Source of the DNA: Alloalcanivorax profundimaris
Lineage (GTDB): Bacteria > Pseudomonadota > Gammaproteobacteria > Pseudomonadales > Alcanivoracaceae
Assembly: GCF_015265435.1 (NCBI RefSeq)
Contig: NZ_JABJWH010000004.1
Location: forward strand, 1-64,000
Direction: 5' to 3'
Length of the DNA stretch: 64,000 nt
A model generated the notes under the pieces. It saw nothing but the letters and a program-made list of their open reading frames with translations. It did not search any database and was not told the DNA's origin. This document shows positions 15,673 to 25,201 of the stretch, piece by piece; within the stretch, counting starts at the first letter, position 1, and the number at the start of each line of letters is the position of its first letter. The position numbers were made by a program, and so were the translations under genes.

Positions 15673-18054
15673 ATGTTGAACAGAACCCTGCGGCCCCTGG
15701 CCCTGACCCTGCCGCTACTGGTCGGCGGCGCCACCCTCACGGCATTGCCGACCCCGGCCCGGGCCGAAGCGGACGCCGCCGTGGATTTCCGCATCCCCGC
15801 CGGCCCGCTGAGCCGCTGCCTGAACCGCTTCGCCGACCAGGCCGGCATCTACCTGGGCGGCGCCGGGGAACTCACCGCCGGCAAGCAATGCGCCGGGCTG
15901 GACGGCCGCTACACGGCCCGCGCCGGCCTCGCCGAGCTGCTCGCCGGCACCGGCCTGGTGGCGCGCTTCTCCGATGCCCGCACCGCCACCCTGGAAGACG
16001 CCGACGACGGCAACGCCCTGGAGCCGGTATCGGTATCCGCCGCGCCGCCGGTGGGCCCGGATGCCGGCTACCTGGCCGAGCGCACCCTGGTGGCCACCAA
16101 GACCAGCGTGCCGCTGTCGGAAACGCCCCGCTCGGTGAGCGTCACCACCCGTGAGCGCATGGAGGATCAGGGCGCCAAGACCCTCACCGAGGTGCTCGGC
16201 TACATGCCCGGCATCTACGCGCCGCCCATGGCCGCCGGCGACAGCCTGGCGGGGGATTTCTTCTTTATCCGTGGCTTCAACGCCACCGATTACGGCTACG
16301 GGCTGTACCGGGACGGTCTGCGCGTGCAGCCCAACCGCTACGACACCACCACCGAACCCTATGGCCTGGAGCGGGTGGAGGTGTTCCGTGGCCCCAGCTC
16401 GATCCTGTACGGCGAGAACGCCCCCGGCGGCATCGTCAATCTGGTCAGCAAGCGGCCCACCCTCGAGGGCCGTGGCGAGGTGCGCGCCAGCTACGGCAGC
16501 CACGACCGGCGCCAGCTGGCGGTGGATGTGTCCGGGCCCCTGGCGGGCAACGAGGCGGTGCTCGGCCGGCTGGTGATGCTGGGCCGTGATTCCGACACCC
16601 AGACCAAGCATGTGCCCGACGACCGGGTGTACATCGCGCCGTCCCTGACCCTGGTGCTGTCCGAGGACGACCGTCTGACCTTCATGGGCAGCTACCAGAA
16701 GGACAAGACCAAGCTCGAACTGGGGCTGCCCGCCGCCGGCACCCTGCTGGACAACCCCAACGGCGAGCTGGACAGCGACGCCATGATCGGCCACCCGGAC
16801 TGGGACAACTTCGACCGGGAATTCTGGACCCTGGGCTATGAGTACCGGCACTGGTTCAGCGACCGCTGGGATTTCCGCCAGAACGCCCGCTACATGGAAT
16901 CCCGGGTGCAGCGCAACGAGATCTGGTGGCAGCAGCTTAACGACGGCGGCTACGGCACCGACGTGGGGACCCTGGCCTATGACCGCTTCAACGAAGCCCG
17001 CACCCTGTCGGTGGACAACCAGCTGGAAGGCACGCTCTACAGCGGCGACTTCAAGCACAACCTGCTGTTCGGCCTGAGCTACGACCGCACCTCCTGGGCC
17101 CAGGAGTGGGAAGCGGGCATGGGCGACACCATCAACATCTTCGACCCGCAATGGAGCGCGGAGCCGGTGATGATCCAGGCCCAGCAGGACGCCACCACCC
17201 GCCAGTCCATGACCGGGCTGTACAGCCAGTGGCACGGCCACTACGGCAACTGGATCGGCCTGGTGGGCGGCCGCTACGACACCGTGGACAATGAGTACGA
17301 GGACAAGGTCTCCGGCACCGACGACGAGGCGTTCACCTGGCAGACCGGCCTGATGTACCAGTTCGACAACGGTGTTTCCCCCTACCTGAGCTACGCCACC
17401 AGCTTCACGCCGGTGCAGCAGATCTCCTCCGGCATCGGCACGCTGGACCCGATTACCGGCGAGCAGGTGGAGGCCGGGGTGAAGGTGGCGCCGCCGGGAG
17501 CGCGCACCCAGGTGGCGGTGTCGGTCTACGACCTGCGCAAGGAAGACGATGTGATCTTCGACGGCAACGCCGGGGATTACCTTCAGGTGGGCGAGAGCCG
17601 GTCCAAGGGCGCGGAGCTTGAAGTCACCGCCGACGTCAGCGAGCGGCTGCGGCTGACCGCCTCCTACACCTACACCGACGCGCGCGTCACCGACAACGGC
17701 CCGTCCTCCTCCGCGGACGAGGATCGGCAGATGGTGTTCGTGCCGCGCAACCAGGCTTCCGCCTGGGCCAGCTATCGGTTCCAGGAGGGCGGCCTGGCCG
17801 GCCTGCGCTTGGGGGGCGGTCTGCGCTACATCGGCGAGACCTACGCCTACACCAACCTGTACGGCACCCTGGAAACCGATGCGGTGACCCTGGCCGATCT
17901 GTCCCTGGCGTACCCCTTCGCCGGCGGCTGGAAGGCGGAACTCAACGTCAGCAATCTGTTCGACAAGGAGTTCTTCACCGGCTGCAACAACGCCGGGCGT
18001 TGTTACTTCGGCGCCGAGCGCACCCTGCAGGGCAGCGTCAGCTACCGCTGGTAG
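15673..18054 (+). CDS. TonB-dependent siderophore receptor with STN signalling domain
   Basis: A 793-residue outer membrane receptor of the FpvA/FecA transducer class. There is a signal peptide (cleavage after ARAEA, about residue 31-33) and an N-terminal STN signalling domain (about 38-108: FRIPAGPLSRCLNRFADQAGIYL). The plug follows (about 140-260: TKTSVPLSETPRSVSVTTRERM, RGPSSILYGENAPGGIVNLVSKRP), then a 22-strand barrel ending in aromatic SYRW. The STN domain implies signalling to the FecR/FecI pair upstream. The ferric siderophore cannot be named. GGAGGA at 15659-15664 supports the start. Confidence 0.94.
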   Translation: MLNRTLRPLALTLPLLVGGATLTALPTPARAEADAAVDFRIPAGPLSRCLNRFADQAGIYLGGAGELTAGKQCAGLDGRYTARAGLAELLAGTGLVARFSDARTATLEDADDGNALEPVSVSAAPPVGPDAGYLAERTLVATKTSVPLSETPRSVSVTTRERMEDQGAKTLTEVLGYMPGIYAPPMAAGDSLAGDFFFIRGFNATDYGYGLYRDGLRVQPNRYDTTTEPYGLERVEVFRGPSSILYGENAPGGIVNLVSKRPTLEGRGEVRASYGSHDRRQLAVDVSGPLAGNEAVLGRLVMLGRDSDTQTKHVPDDRVYIAPSLTLVLSEDDRLTFMGSYQKDKTKLELGLPAAGTLLDNPNGELDSDAMIGHPDWDNFDREFWTLGYEYRHWFSDRWDFRQNARYMESRVQRNEIWWQQLNDGGYGTDVGTLAYDRFNEARTLSVDNQLEGTLYSGDFKHNLLFGLSYDRTSWAQEWEAGMGDTINIFDPQWSAEPVMIQAQQDATTRQSMTGLYSQWHGHYGNWIGLVGGRYDTVDNEYEDKVSGTDDEAFTWQTGLMYQFDNGVSPYLSYATSFTPVQQISSGIGTLDPITGEQVEAGVKVAPPGARTQVAVSVYDLRKEDDVIFDGNAGDYLQVGESRSKGAELEVTADVSERLRLTASYTYTDARVTDNGPSSSADEDRQMVFVPRNQASAWASYRFQEGGLAGLRLGGGLRYIGETYAYTNLYGTLETDAVTLADLSLAYPFAGGWKAELNVSNLFDKEFFTGCNNAGRCYFGAERTLQGSVSYRW

Positions 18055-18072
18055 TGACCGTTGATGGTGACT

Positions 18073-19602
18073 TCAGCCGCCCGGGGCGTTTCGCCCCGGG
18101 CGGCTGTCGCTGCGGGTCACCGCGGCGGGGTCCGTTTCCGGCAGACCACCCACCGCTTCCAGCACGTCGTCGAGCACCGCCTGGCTTTTCCAGGCCGCCG
18201 GCGTGTTGACGATGGCGGACACCGCCCAGGTGGTGTTGTCCCGGTCGCGGGTGAAGCCGGCCACGGCGCGCACATTGGTCAGCGAGCCGGTCTTGATGTG
18301 GCCCTCGCCACGCAGGCCGGTATCGCGCAGCCGGTTGTGCATGGTGCCGTCCATGGCCACCAGCGGCAGGGAGGCGATCAGCTCGGCGGCGAACGGGCTG
18401 CGCCAGGCCTGCTGCAGCATCTTGATCTGCTCCATGGGGCTGATGCGCGCCTGCCGGGACAGGCCGGCGCCGTTGTCCAGCACTACCTTGTCCGGGTCCA
18501 TGCCCTTGAGCGCCATCCATTCACGCACCGTGCGGTTGGCGGCGGCCAGATCGTCGCTGTCCTCCGCCAGCCGGTGCTCGGCGCCGATGGTCAGGTACAG
18601 CTGCCGGGCCATGATGTTGCTGCTCCACTTGTTGATGTCGCGCACCATGGTGACCAGGTCCGGCGACGAGCTGGTGGCCAGCAGGGAAGCGCCCTTGGGC
18701 AGCCGCCCGAAGCGGGTCTCGCCGGTGATCTCGCCGCCCAGTTGCCGCCACAGGCCGCGCAGCAGGGCGCCGGTGTAGTCGCCCTGATTCATCAGTGACA
18801 GGTACTGGCTGGCCTTGCAGCCCTCCGGCAGGGAGCCGGTCAGGGTGATCACGTAGAGGCCGTCCTCGCGGCGCTCCGGGATGGCCTTCAGGTGGTGGCC
18901 GGACGGGCAATAACGGCTGTTGGAGCGGGTCAGCTGGTTGTTGAGCAGCACCTTGTCGGTGACCGGCTCCACCCAGGCCTGGACCCGGTCCGGGCGGCCC
19001 ATCATCTGGATGTGGAAGACGTTCAGGTTGGTGAGCAGGGCGTCCGGGCGCACCAGATAGGGGGCGTGGGGATCGCCGCCATCGTCATTGAAGCGCGGCA
19101 GGCCGCCTTCCGGCAGCCGGAAGTAGCCGCCGTCCAGCACCAGGTCGCCGTGCACCGCGCGGATGCCGTAGGCGCGCAGGTCGCGCAGCAGCTTCCAGAT
19201 CCGCTCCTCGGTGAGCTTGGGGTCGCCGGCGCCCACCAGGATCAGGTCGCCCTCCAGCACATCGCCGTTCACCTCGCCGTTGGTGTACACCCGGGTGTGC
19301 CACTTGAAGGTGGGGCCGAGCAGTTCCAGGGCCGCGTAGGTGGTCAGCAGCTTCATGGTGGAGCCCGGGTTCATGACCCGGTCGGCATTGACGAAGCGGG
19401 ACTGACCCGGGCCATCCAGGGGGACCGCCGCCAGGGCCAGGGCGTCGTCGGGCAGGTTCAGTTCCTGCAGTCGGGACTGGATCGCCAGAGGCCAGTCCGC
19501 GTTGGGCAGGGCCTCGGCGTCATCGGCGGCGAAGGCCGGTACCGGCAGGCAGATAATCAGGAATGTAAAAACGGCGAAGGGAAAACGCACGGCAAGCCCC
19601 AT
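18073..19602 (-). CDS. dacB: D-alanyl-D-alanine carboxypeptidase/endopeptidase PBP4
   Basis: A periplasmic class C penicillin-binding protein that trims or cleaves peptidoglycan cross-links. The product is about 509 residues with a signal peptide to AFA (about 25), the catalytic SxxK as S81-TM-K84, the SSN triad element in NKWSSNIMARQ and KTG in GHIKTGSLTN; length fits DacB. The frame extends three codons to a GTG at 19611, but ATG 19602 gives a standard signal peptide. The C-terminal GRNAPGG is encoded by the hairpin at 18076-18104. Confidence 0.94.
   Translation of the reverse strand: MGLAVRFPFAVFTFLIICLPVPAFAADDAEALPNADWPLAIQSRLQELNLPDDALALAAVPLDGPGQSRFVNADRVMNPGSTMKLLTTYAALELLGPTFKWHTRVYTNGEVNGDVLEGDLILVGAGDPKLTEERIWKLLRDLRAYGIRAVHGDLVLDGGYFRLPEGGLPRFNDDGGDPHAPYLVRPDALLTNLNVFHIQMMGRPDRVQAWVEPVTDKVLLNNQLTRSNSRYCPSGHHLKAIPERREDGLYVITLTGSLPEGCKASQYLSLMNQGDYTGALLRGLWRQLGGEITGETRFGRLPKGASLLATSSSPDLVTMVRDINKWSSNIMARQLYLTIGAEHRLAEDSDDLAAANRTVREWMALKGMDPDKVVLDNGAGLSRQARISPMEQIKMLQQAWRSPFAAELIASLPLVAMDGTMHNRLRDTGLRGEGHIKTGSLTNVRAVAGFTRDRDNTTWAVSAIVNTPAAWKSQAVLDDVLEAVGGLPETDPAAVTRSDSRPGRNAPGG
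18076..18104. terminator. Strong GC hairpin at convergent gene ends
   Basis: A perfect 13-bp stem (18076-18088 with 18092-18104) with a 3-base loop lies just after the receptor gene and inside the last codons of dacB. It has no T run on either side. It may slow or stop readthrough between the convergent genes. Confidence 0.5.
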
Positions 19603-19740
19603 GGACAGCACACTCTTGTTCGGGTTAGCGCTTACTAAGCGTAGAGCAAAACCGGTAACCGGTCAGGGGGCCGCGGGTGGCGGAATTGTAAATTCTGAGC
19701 CGTGCTATAGTGGCGCCGGCCAAGCGCAACGGAACCGGAC

Positions 19741-20103
19741 ATGTCGAAACTGCTGATGAATCTGCGCCGCGTGCCCGACGAGGAGCGCGACGAGGTGTGC
19801 GAGCTGCTGGACGAGCACGGCATCGAATACTTTCTCACGCCGCCCAGCGTCTGGGGGGTGTCCGCCGGTGGCATCTGGCTGCGCCACGATCAGGATTGGG
19901 AACGGGCCCGGCCGGTGCTGGCGGATTACCAGAACCGGCGTCACGACCGGGGAAAAGCGGCGTTCCAGCAGGCCCATCGGGACGGCGACGTCACCACCGT
20001 GGGGCGCAATCTGCGCCGCCACCCGCTGCGCACCCTGGCGTTTCTGGTGGCGGTGGTGGCGGTGCTGCTGATCGCCCTGGTGCCGTTCATCACGTTTGGG
20101 TGA
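19741..20103 (+). CDS. DUF6164 family small membrane protein
   Basis: A 120-residue protein: a soluble N-terminal domain (about 1-85), starting SKLLMNLRRVPDEERDEVCELLDEHG and resembling a DUF2007-like signal/ligand fold, then a C-terminal single membrane helix (about 98-117). It matches my recollection of the DUF6164 family, conserved in marine gammaproteobacteria and of unknown role. It is divergent from dacB and convergent with lipA, seven bases apart. Confidence 0.72.
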   Translation: MSKLLMNLRRVPDEERDEVCELLDEHGIEYFLTPPSVWGVSAGGIWLRHDQDWERARPVLADYQNRRHDRGKAAFQQAHRDGDVTTVGRNLRRHPLRTLAFLVAVVAVLLIALVPFITFG

Positions 20104-20109
20104 TTCGCT

Positions 20110-21114
20110 TCAGGCTTCGTGGGCCAGGTTGTCCGGGTCGCCCACGTCGATGCCCTTGTGCTGCAGGTCGGCGTGGTAGGAGCTGCGCACCATGGGGCCG
20201 GAGGCCACCGAGGTGAAGCCCATCTTGCGGCCTTCTTCCGCGAACATCCGGAAATCGTCCGGGTGCACGTAGCGTTCCACCGGGGCGTGGAATTTACTGG
20301 GCTGCAGATACTGGCCGATGGTGATCATGTCCACGTCGTGATCGCGCAGGTCGCGCAGGGTTTCCAGCACCTGATCGTTGGTTTCACCCAGGCCCACCAT
20401 GATGCCGGATTTGGTGGGCACGTGCGGCACCCGGGCGCCGAACTGCTGGAGCAGCTTCAGGGAGTGCTCGTAGCGGGCGCCGGGCCGGGCCTTCTTGTAC
20501 AGGTGCGGCACGGTTTCGATGTTGTGGTTGAACACATCCGGCGGGGTCGCCTCGAGAATGTCCAGGGCGTCTTCCAGGCAGGGCCGGAAGTCCGGGGTGA
20601 GAATCTCGATCTTGGTGCCCGGGCTGGCCTCGTGGACCGCCTCGATGCAGTCGGCGAAATGGCGGGCGCCGCCGTCGGGCAGGTCGTCCCGGTCCACGGA
20701 GGTGATCACCACGTATTTCAGTTCCAGGTCCGCCACGGATTCCGCCAGATGCTTGGGCTCGTCCGGGTCGAGGCCGTTGGGGCGGCCGAAGCCCACGTCG
20801 CAGAATGAGCAGCGGCGGGTGCAGATGTCGCCCATGATCATGAAGGTGGCGGTGCCGCCGCCGAAGCATTCCGGCAGGTTGGGGCAGGCCGCTTCCTCGC
20901 ACACGGTGTGCAGCTTCTGCCGGCGCAGCATGGACTTGATGCGCTGGATCTCGCCGTTGGCGGGGACCCGCACGCGGATCCAGTCGGGTTTGCGCTCGCG
21001 TACCGGCGCGCTTTCATTGACCACGGGGATGGTGCGGACCTTGTCGGCGCCACGCAGTTTGTCGCCGATCTGAACCTTCGCTTTCGCCGGGCGTTTGGCC
21101 TGGGCTTCGCTCAT
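20110..21114 (-). CDS. lipA: Lipoyl synthase
   Basis: A radical SAM enzyme that inserts two sulfurs into octanoyl groups on lipoyl domains. The 334-residue protein has the auxiliary-cluster cysteines [12 protein letters not shown] (about 76-87), the radical SAM motif [10 protein letters not shown] (about 102-111) and the C-terminal RSSYHAD element whose Ser ligates the auxiliary cluster. The frame is open upstream to 21222, but the MSEAQAKRP start at 21114 follows a GAGA-type ribosome site and gives family length. It lies downstream of lipB, separated by about 135 bases holding a hairpin. Confidence 0.97.
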   Translation of the reverse strand: MSEAQAKRPAKAKVQIGDKLRGADKVRTIPVVNESAPVRERKPDWIRVRVPANGEIQRIKSMLRRQKLHTVCEEAACPNLPECFGGGTATFMIMGDICTRRCSFCDVGFGRPNGLDPDEPKHLAESVADLELKYVVITSVDRDDLPDGGARHFADCIEAVHEASPGTKIEILTPDFRPCLEDALDILEATPPDVFNHNIETVPHLYKKARPGARYEHSLKLLQQFGARVPHVPTKSGIMVGLGETNDQVLETLRDLRDHDVDMITIGQYLQPSKFHAPVERYVHPDDFRMFAEEGRKMGFTSVASGPMVRSSYHADLQHKGIDVGDPDNLAHEA

Positions 21115-21222
21115 GGAGATGTCTCTCTCGCGGTTGGGTGCCTTTTGGGCGCCTGTTTCGTCATTCGGGGCGAAGGCCCCGGCGGCACAGGGATGTGCCG
21201 TTCGCCGGCCTTTGGCCGGCAT

Positions 21223-21256
21223 GACTGACGGGAATCGTGGAAGATTCCCGTCAGTC
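21223..21256. other. Perfect 14-bp hairpin between lipB and lipA
   Basis: GACTGACGGGAATC (21223-21236) pairs with 21243-21256 around a six-base loop. It covers the last bases of lipB, including its stop. A second GC hairpin (GCCGGCC-TTT-GGCCGGC, 21204-21220) sits beside it. There is no T run. It may be an RNA processing or attenuation structure in the lipB-lipA transcript. Confidence 0.5.
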
Positions 21257-21907
21257 TGGCAGAAGATTGTACCAACTCGGAGCGGGGGCTGTCCGGGGGG
21301 TAAGGCCCAGCCGGCGGCTCAGAATCGTTACCAGATCCTGCTCCACGCGCTCGCGGTCCGCGTCCAGGCCCTCGCCGGCCAGGCTGGTCATGGGCTGGCC
21401 GGCGTGGCCGCAGGGGTTGATGCGCCGCCAGGGGGCCGGGTCCGCGTCCCGGTTCAGGGCCAGGCCGTGGTAGCTGCCGGCGCGGCGGATGCGCAGCCCC
21501 AGCGAGGCGATCTTGGCGCCGCCCACGTACACGCCCGGGGCGTCCGCGCGGCTGGCGGCGTCCAGGCCCCGGTCGCGCAGGTAGTCCACCACGCTGTCCT
21601 CGATGGCGCTGACCACGGCGCGGGCGCCCAGGGCCAGCCGCTGCACGTCCAGCATCAGGTAGACCACGGTCTGGCCGGGGCCGTGGTAGGTGACCTGGCC
21701 GCCCCGGTCGGTGCGCACCACCGGGATGTCGCCGGGGGCGAGCACGTGCTCGGGCTTGCCGGCCTGGCCCAGGGTGTACACCGGCGGGTGCTCCAGCACC
21801 CAGAGTTCATCGGTGGTGTCGGCGTCGCGCTCGGTGGTGAAGGCGCGCATGGCCTCCCAGCAGGGCTGGTAGTCGACCCGGGGCAGGTGGCGTACCAGAA
21901 CGTCCAT
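21251..21907 (-). CDS. lipB: Octanoyl-[ACP]:protein N-octanoyltransferase
   Basis: LipB transfers octanoate from ACP to lipoyl domains, the step before LipA. The 218-residue protein shows the family motifs [30 protein letters not shown] with the conserved His, [23 protein letters not shown] and [14 protein letters not shown], containing the catalytic Cys (CG) and the Lys of GAKIAS. The start ATG 21907 overlaps the ybeD stop (ATGA), which fixes it despite an open frame upstream. Confidence 0.96.
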   Translation of the reverse strand: MDVLVRHLPRVDYQPCWEAMRAFTTERDADTTDELWVLEHPPVYTLGQAGKPEHVLAPGDIPVVRTDRGGQVTYHGPGQTVVYLMLDVQRLALGARAVVSAIEDSVVDYLRDRGLDAASRADAPGVYVGGAKIASLGLRIRRAGSYHGLALNRDADPAPWRRINPCGHAGQPMTSLAGEGLDADRERVEQDLVTILSRRLGLTPRTAPAPSWYNLLPD

Positions 21908-22173
21908 CAGAGGGTGATCTTGACGTGCGGGCAGGCGTTCAGCTCGCGGTACACGGTTTCCAGCTGGTCGCGGTCGCGCAGTACCACGCTGGCGGTGAGC
22001 GAGACGAAGTTGCCCTTGGTGCTGGGTTTGCTGCTGAGGTGAGCGTGGCGGTCGAAATCGTCCAGGTGGGTTTCCAGGATTTCCACCACCGCCTCTTCCA
22101 GGGGGGCGTCGGCGGCGCCCATCACTTTCAATTGCATGCTGTGGGGGAAATCCCACAGTTCTTCGCGGATCAT
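21907..22173 (-). CDS. ybeD: YbeD/DUF493 family protein
   Basis: An 88-residue ACT-like small protein of the YbeD (UPF0250) family, conserved beside lipB and dacA in gammaproteobacteria. It begins MIREELWDFPHSMQLKVMG and ends NACPHVKITL, both typical. The function is not established; the link to lipoate synthesis is by neighbourhood. GGAGAG before ATG 22173 decides the start. The stop overlaps lipB. Confidence 0.92.
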   Translation of the reverse strand: MIREELWDFPHSMQLKVMGAADAPLEEAVVEILETHLDDFDRHAHLSSKPSTKGNFVSLTASVVLRDRDQLETVYRELNACPHVKITL

Positions 22174-22201
22174 GGTGCTCTCCAGTCGGCCCGGCGCCCG
22201 G

Positions 22202-23065
22202 TTACAGACCGCACAGGCGGCGTTTGAACTCAATATAGTGGCGCGCCAGGGTTTTCCAAGTGTCGCCGGGGCGGCCGTCGCCCACCGGCCGGCCGTTCAG
22301 GGTGGTGACCGGCACCACATCCTTGGTGGAGCTGGAAATCCAGATTTCGTCGGCATCGTGCAGGGCGGGCTCGCTGATTTCCGCCTCGATCACCGGCAGA
22401 CCTTTTTCCCGGCACAGCTCGATGATCAGGTCCCGGGTGATGCCCCCCAGTATGCAGTGGCTCAGCGGCGGTGTGCACACCCGGCCGTCGCGCACCACGA
22501 ACACATTGCTGGCGGCGCCCTCGGTGACGAAGCCGTCGCGCAGCAGGATCGCTTCCTGGGCGCCGGTTTCCACCGCCCGCTGGCGCAGCAGCAGGTTGGG
22601 CAGCAGCGAGATCGATTTGATGTCGCAGCGCGCCCAGCGCAGGTCGTCCAGGGTGATGGCGGCGACGCCCTCGGTGCGCGCCACCTGGTCCGCCGCCGGC
22701 ACCGCCAGCGGCGAGCTGTAGAGGAAAACCGTGGGCGGCACCGGCGGGTTCGGGAAGGCGTGCTCGCGGCGCGGCGCCGCGCCCCGGGTGATCTGCAGGT
22801 AGAGCGACTGGTGGCCGCCGCCGTTGCGGGCCACCATCTCCTCGCACAGCCGGCGCCAGCCGGGGCCGTCGTGGGGATCGGCGATGCGCAGCTCGGCCAG
22901 GGAGCGGGCCAGCCGGCCCAGGTGTTCGTCGAGCCGGAACAGCACGCCGTTAAAGGCGGGGATCACCTCGTAGACGCCGTCGGCGAACAGAAACCCCCGG
23001 TCCAGGGGAGAAATCCGCGCCTGGTCGGCGTCCATGAACTCGCCGTTGAGGTACACCGTCGCCAT
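22202..23065 (-). CDS. dat: D-amino-acid aminotransferase (class IV PLP fold)
   Basis: A PLP-dependent class IV aminotransferase of 287 residues, most likely D-alanine transaminase by its place between dacA and ybeD. Family motifs include YLNGEFMDADQARISPLDRGFLFADGVYE at the N-terminus, the catalytic Lys in DIKSISLLPNLLL, EAILLRDGFVTEGAASNVF and GGITRDLIIEL. A branched-chain or aminodeoxychorismate-lyase-like role is the alternative. It lies 11 bases after dacA, so it is part of the long minus-strand envelope operon. Confidence 0.88.
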   Translation of the reverse strand: MATVYLNGEFMDADQARISPLDRGFLFADGVYEVIPAFNGVLFRLDEHLGRLARSLAELRIADPHDGPGWRRLCEEMVARNGGGHQSLYLQITRGAAPRREHAFPNPPVPPTVFLYSSPLAVPAADQVARTEGVAAITLDDLRWARCDIKSISLLPNLLLRQRAVETGAQEAILLRDGFVTEGAASNVFVVRDGRVCTPPLSHCILGGITRDLIIELCREKGLPVIEAEISEPALHDADEIWISSSTKDVVPVTTLNGRPVGDGRPGDTWKTLARHYIEFKRRLCGL

Positions 23066-23076
23066 GGGGCCGGGCC

Positions 23077-24249
23077 TCAGTCAAACAGACCCTTGAAGAA
23101 CAGCACGATGTGGTCCCAGATGCGCGAGAAGAAGCCGGCTTCCTCCACCGCCTCCAGGGCCACCAGGGGGCGCTGCACCAGCTGCTCGCCGTCCAGGCTC
23201 ACGGTCAGGGTGCCGTATTGGCGGCCTTCCTCGATGGGCGCGCGCAGCTCCGGCTGGATCGACATTTCCGCCTTGAGCTGCTCCTGGCTGCCCTTGGGCA
23301 CGGTCAGCACCAGGTCGTCTTCCAGGCCCAGGCGCACCTGATCGGCGGCGCCCATCCACACTTCCGGGGTATCGAGCACATCGCCGGCGCCATAGCCTTC
23401 GTAGGTTTCGTAGAAGCGGAAGCCGTAGCTGAGCAGCTTCTGGGATTCCCGCGCCCGGGCGGCTTCGGAATCGGTGCCCATGACCACCGAGATCAGGCGC
23501 ATGCCGTTCTGCTTGGCGGAGGACACCAGGCAGTAGCCGGCTTCCTCGGTGTGGCCGGTCTTCAGGCCGTCCACGGAGTCGTCCCGCCACAGCAGCAGGT
23601 TGCGGTTCTGCTGGGTGATGCCGTTGTAGCTGAATTCCTTCTGGGCGTAGATATCGTAGTGTTCCGGATAGTCGCGGATGATCGCCCGCGCCAGCCAGGC
23701 CAGGTCCCGGGCGGTGGTGTAGTGGTCGTCCGCCGGCCAGCCGGTGGCGTTGACGAAGTGGGTGTTGTCCATGCCCAGCTGGCCGGCCTGGTTGTTCATC
23801 AGGTCGGCGAAGGCGCCCTCGGAGCCGGCCACGTACTCGGCCAGGGCGACGCTGGCGTCGTTGCCGGACTGCACGATCACGCCCTTGAGCAGGTCCACCA
23901 GGGGCACCTGGGTGCCTTCCTTGACGAACATGCGCGACCCGCCCATGCGCCAGGCCTTGACGCTGATCGGCACCTGATCCTGCTCATTGATGTTGCCGGC
24001 CTGGATCTCCTTTTCCACCAGATAGGCGGTCATCATCTTGGTCAGGCTGGCGGGGGGCAGTTTCTTGTCGGCGTTGTGCTCCACCAGAACCTGGCCGCTC
24101 TTGGCGTCCAGCAGCAGGTAGCTGCGTGCTTCCACCTCCGGCGGACGGGGGATCATGTTCTCGGCGCGGGCCAGGGGCGCCACGGCGAGCAGGCCGGCCA
24201 GCAGCAGCCAGAACAGGGAATGGGGCAGGGAACGGGTTTGCATCATCAT
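23077..24249 (-). CDS. dacA: D-alanyl-D-alanine carboxypeptidase PBP5/6
   Basis: Removes the terminal D-Ala from peptidoglycan pentapeptides at the outer face of the inner membrane. The 390-residue protein has a signal peptide to ARA (29), S68-LT-K71 (SxxK), S128-G-N130, K230-T-G232 and a C-terminal beta domain. It ends in an amphipathic anchor FFSRIWDHIVLFFKGLFD, as in DacA/DacC. The name dacA or dacC cannot be settled from the sequence. It lies between rlpA and dat. Confidence 0.94.
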   Translation of the reverse strand: MMMQTRSLPHSLFWLLLAGLLAVAPLARAENMIPRPPEVEARSYLLLDAKSGQVLVEHNADKKLPPASLTKMMTAYLVEKEIQAGNINEQDQVPISVKAWRMGGSRMFVKEGTQVPLVDLLKGVIVQSGNDASVALAEYVAGSEGAFADLMNNQAGQLGMDNTHFVNATGWPADDHYTTARDLAWLARAIIRDYPEHYDIYAQKEFSYNGITQQNRNLLLWRDDSVDGLKTGHTEEAGYCLVSSAKQNGMRLISVVMGTDSEAARARESQKLLSYGFRFYETYEGYGAGDVLDTPEVWMGAADQVRLGLEDDLVLTVPKGSQEQLKAEMSIQPELRAPIEEGRQYGTLTVSLDGEQLVQRPLVALEAVEEAGFFSRIWDHIVLFFKGLFD

Positions 24250-24286
24250 CGGGCCTTATTGGGTCGGGTCTTGGCTTGCGGACGGA

Positions 24287-25201
24287 TCAGGGCGTTACGG
24301 AAATCGGCGCGGCGAACCCCGCCTCGGTGAGCGAGCGGCGCGCACGGTCGCGGTCGGCGTTGCTGGCGAACGGGCCCAGCCACACCTTGTACAGGCTGCT
24401 CGATTCCGGCTGGCGCACGGACACCGGCAGCTTCAGTTGCTGGCGCAGCCGCTGCTCCAGGGCGCGGGCGCTGTCCAGCCCCTGGAAGGCGCCGGCCTGC
24501 AGGTAGAGATCGCCGCCGTCAGCGCGTTCGTCGCGGGAGGCGGTGGACGGCGGCGGGCTGTCCACCGCGGCGCGCACCGCCGTGGGCACGCGGCCATCGC
24601 TCTTGTTGGGGGTCGGGTCGCCGGTGGCGGTGAGCGCTTCCACGCGCACCCGGCCGGTGCCGTTCTGCTCGATGCCCAGGCGCACGGCGGCGGCCCAGGA
24701 CAGATCGATGATCCGGTCGGAGTGGAAGGGGCCGCGGTCGTTGACGCGCACCACCAGGCTCTTGCCGTTGTCCAGGTTGGTGACCCGGGCGTAGGTGGGC
24801 AGCGGCAGGGTGCGGTGGGCGGCGGTGAAGCGGTACATGTCGAAGGCTTCGCCGCTGGAGGTCCGGTAGCCGTGGAACTTGCGGCCGTACCAGGACGCCA
24901 GGCCCTCCTCGTGGTAGCCCTCGGCGGTGGGCATCACCTGATAGGTCTTGCCCCAGACGGTGTAGGTGTCCGGGTTGCCGTAGGCGCTGCGCGGCTCCTC
25001 CTTGGGCACCGGCTCGGGCTGGGCGCTGACGTCGCGGCGCTCCTCCGGGCCGGAGTCGGTGCTGTGCTGGTAGCGGTCGGAGCCGGGGGCGCCGGACGCC
25101 GGGCGGTCCGGGCGCGGCGCCGGGTCCGGCGTGCCGGCGGGGCGGGTGGCGCAGGCGCCCAGAAACAGGCTCAGAACAAGAATCGGTACAACGCGCATCA
25201 C
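24287..25201 (-). CDS. rlpA: Septal ring lytic transglycosylase RlpA
   Basis: An outer membrane lipoprotein that cleaves naked glycan strands and acts at the septum. The 304-residue protein has the lipobox LGAC (Cys17), a low-complexity Pro/Arg linker and the RlpA double-psi beta-barrel (about 98-190: EGLASWYGRKFHGYRTSSGEAFD, VRVNDRGPFHSDRIIDLS). The C-terminal SPOR domain (about 225-304) binds denuded peptidoglycan. It overlaps mltB by four bases, so two lytic enzymes are coupled. Confidence 0.95.
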   Translation of the reverse strand: MMRVVPILVLSLFLGACATRPAGTPDPAPRPDRPASGAPGSDRYQHSTDSGPEERRDVSAQPEPVPKEEPRSAYGNPDTYTVWGKTYQVMPTAEGYHEEGLASWYGRKFHGYRTSSGEAFDMYRFTAAHRTLPLPTYARVTNLDNGKSLVVRVNDRGPFHSDRIIDLSWAAAVRLGIEQNGTGRVRVEALTATGDPTPNKSDGRVPTAVRAAVDSPPPSTASRDERADGGDLYLQAGAFQGLDSARALEQRLRQQLKLPVSVRQPESSSLYKVWLGPFASNADRDRARRSLTEAGFAAPISVTP

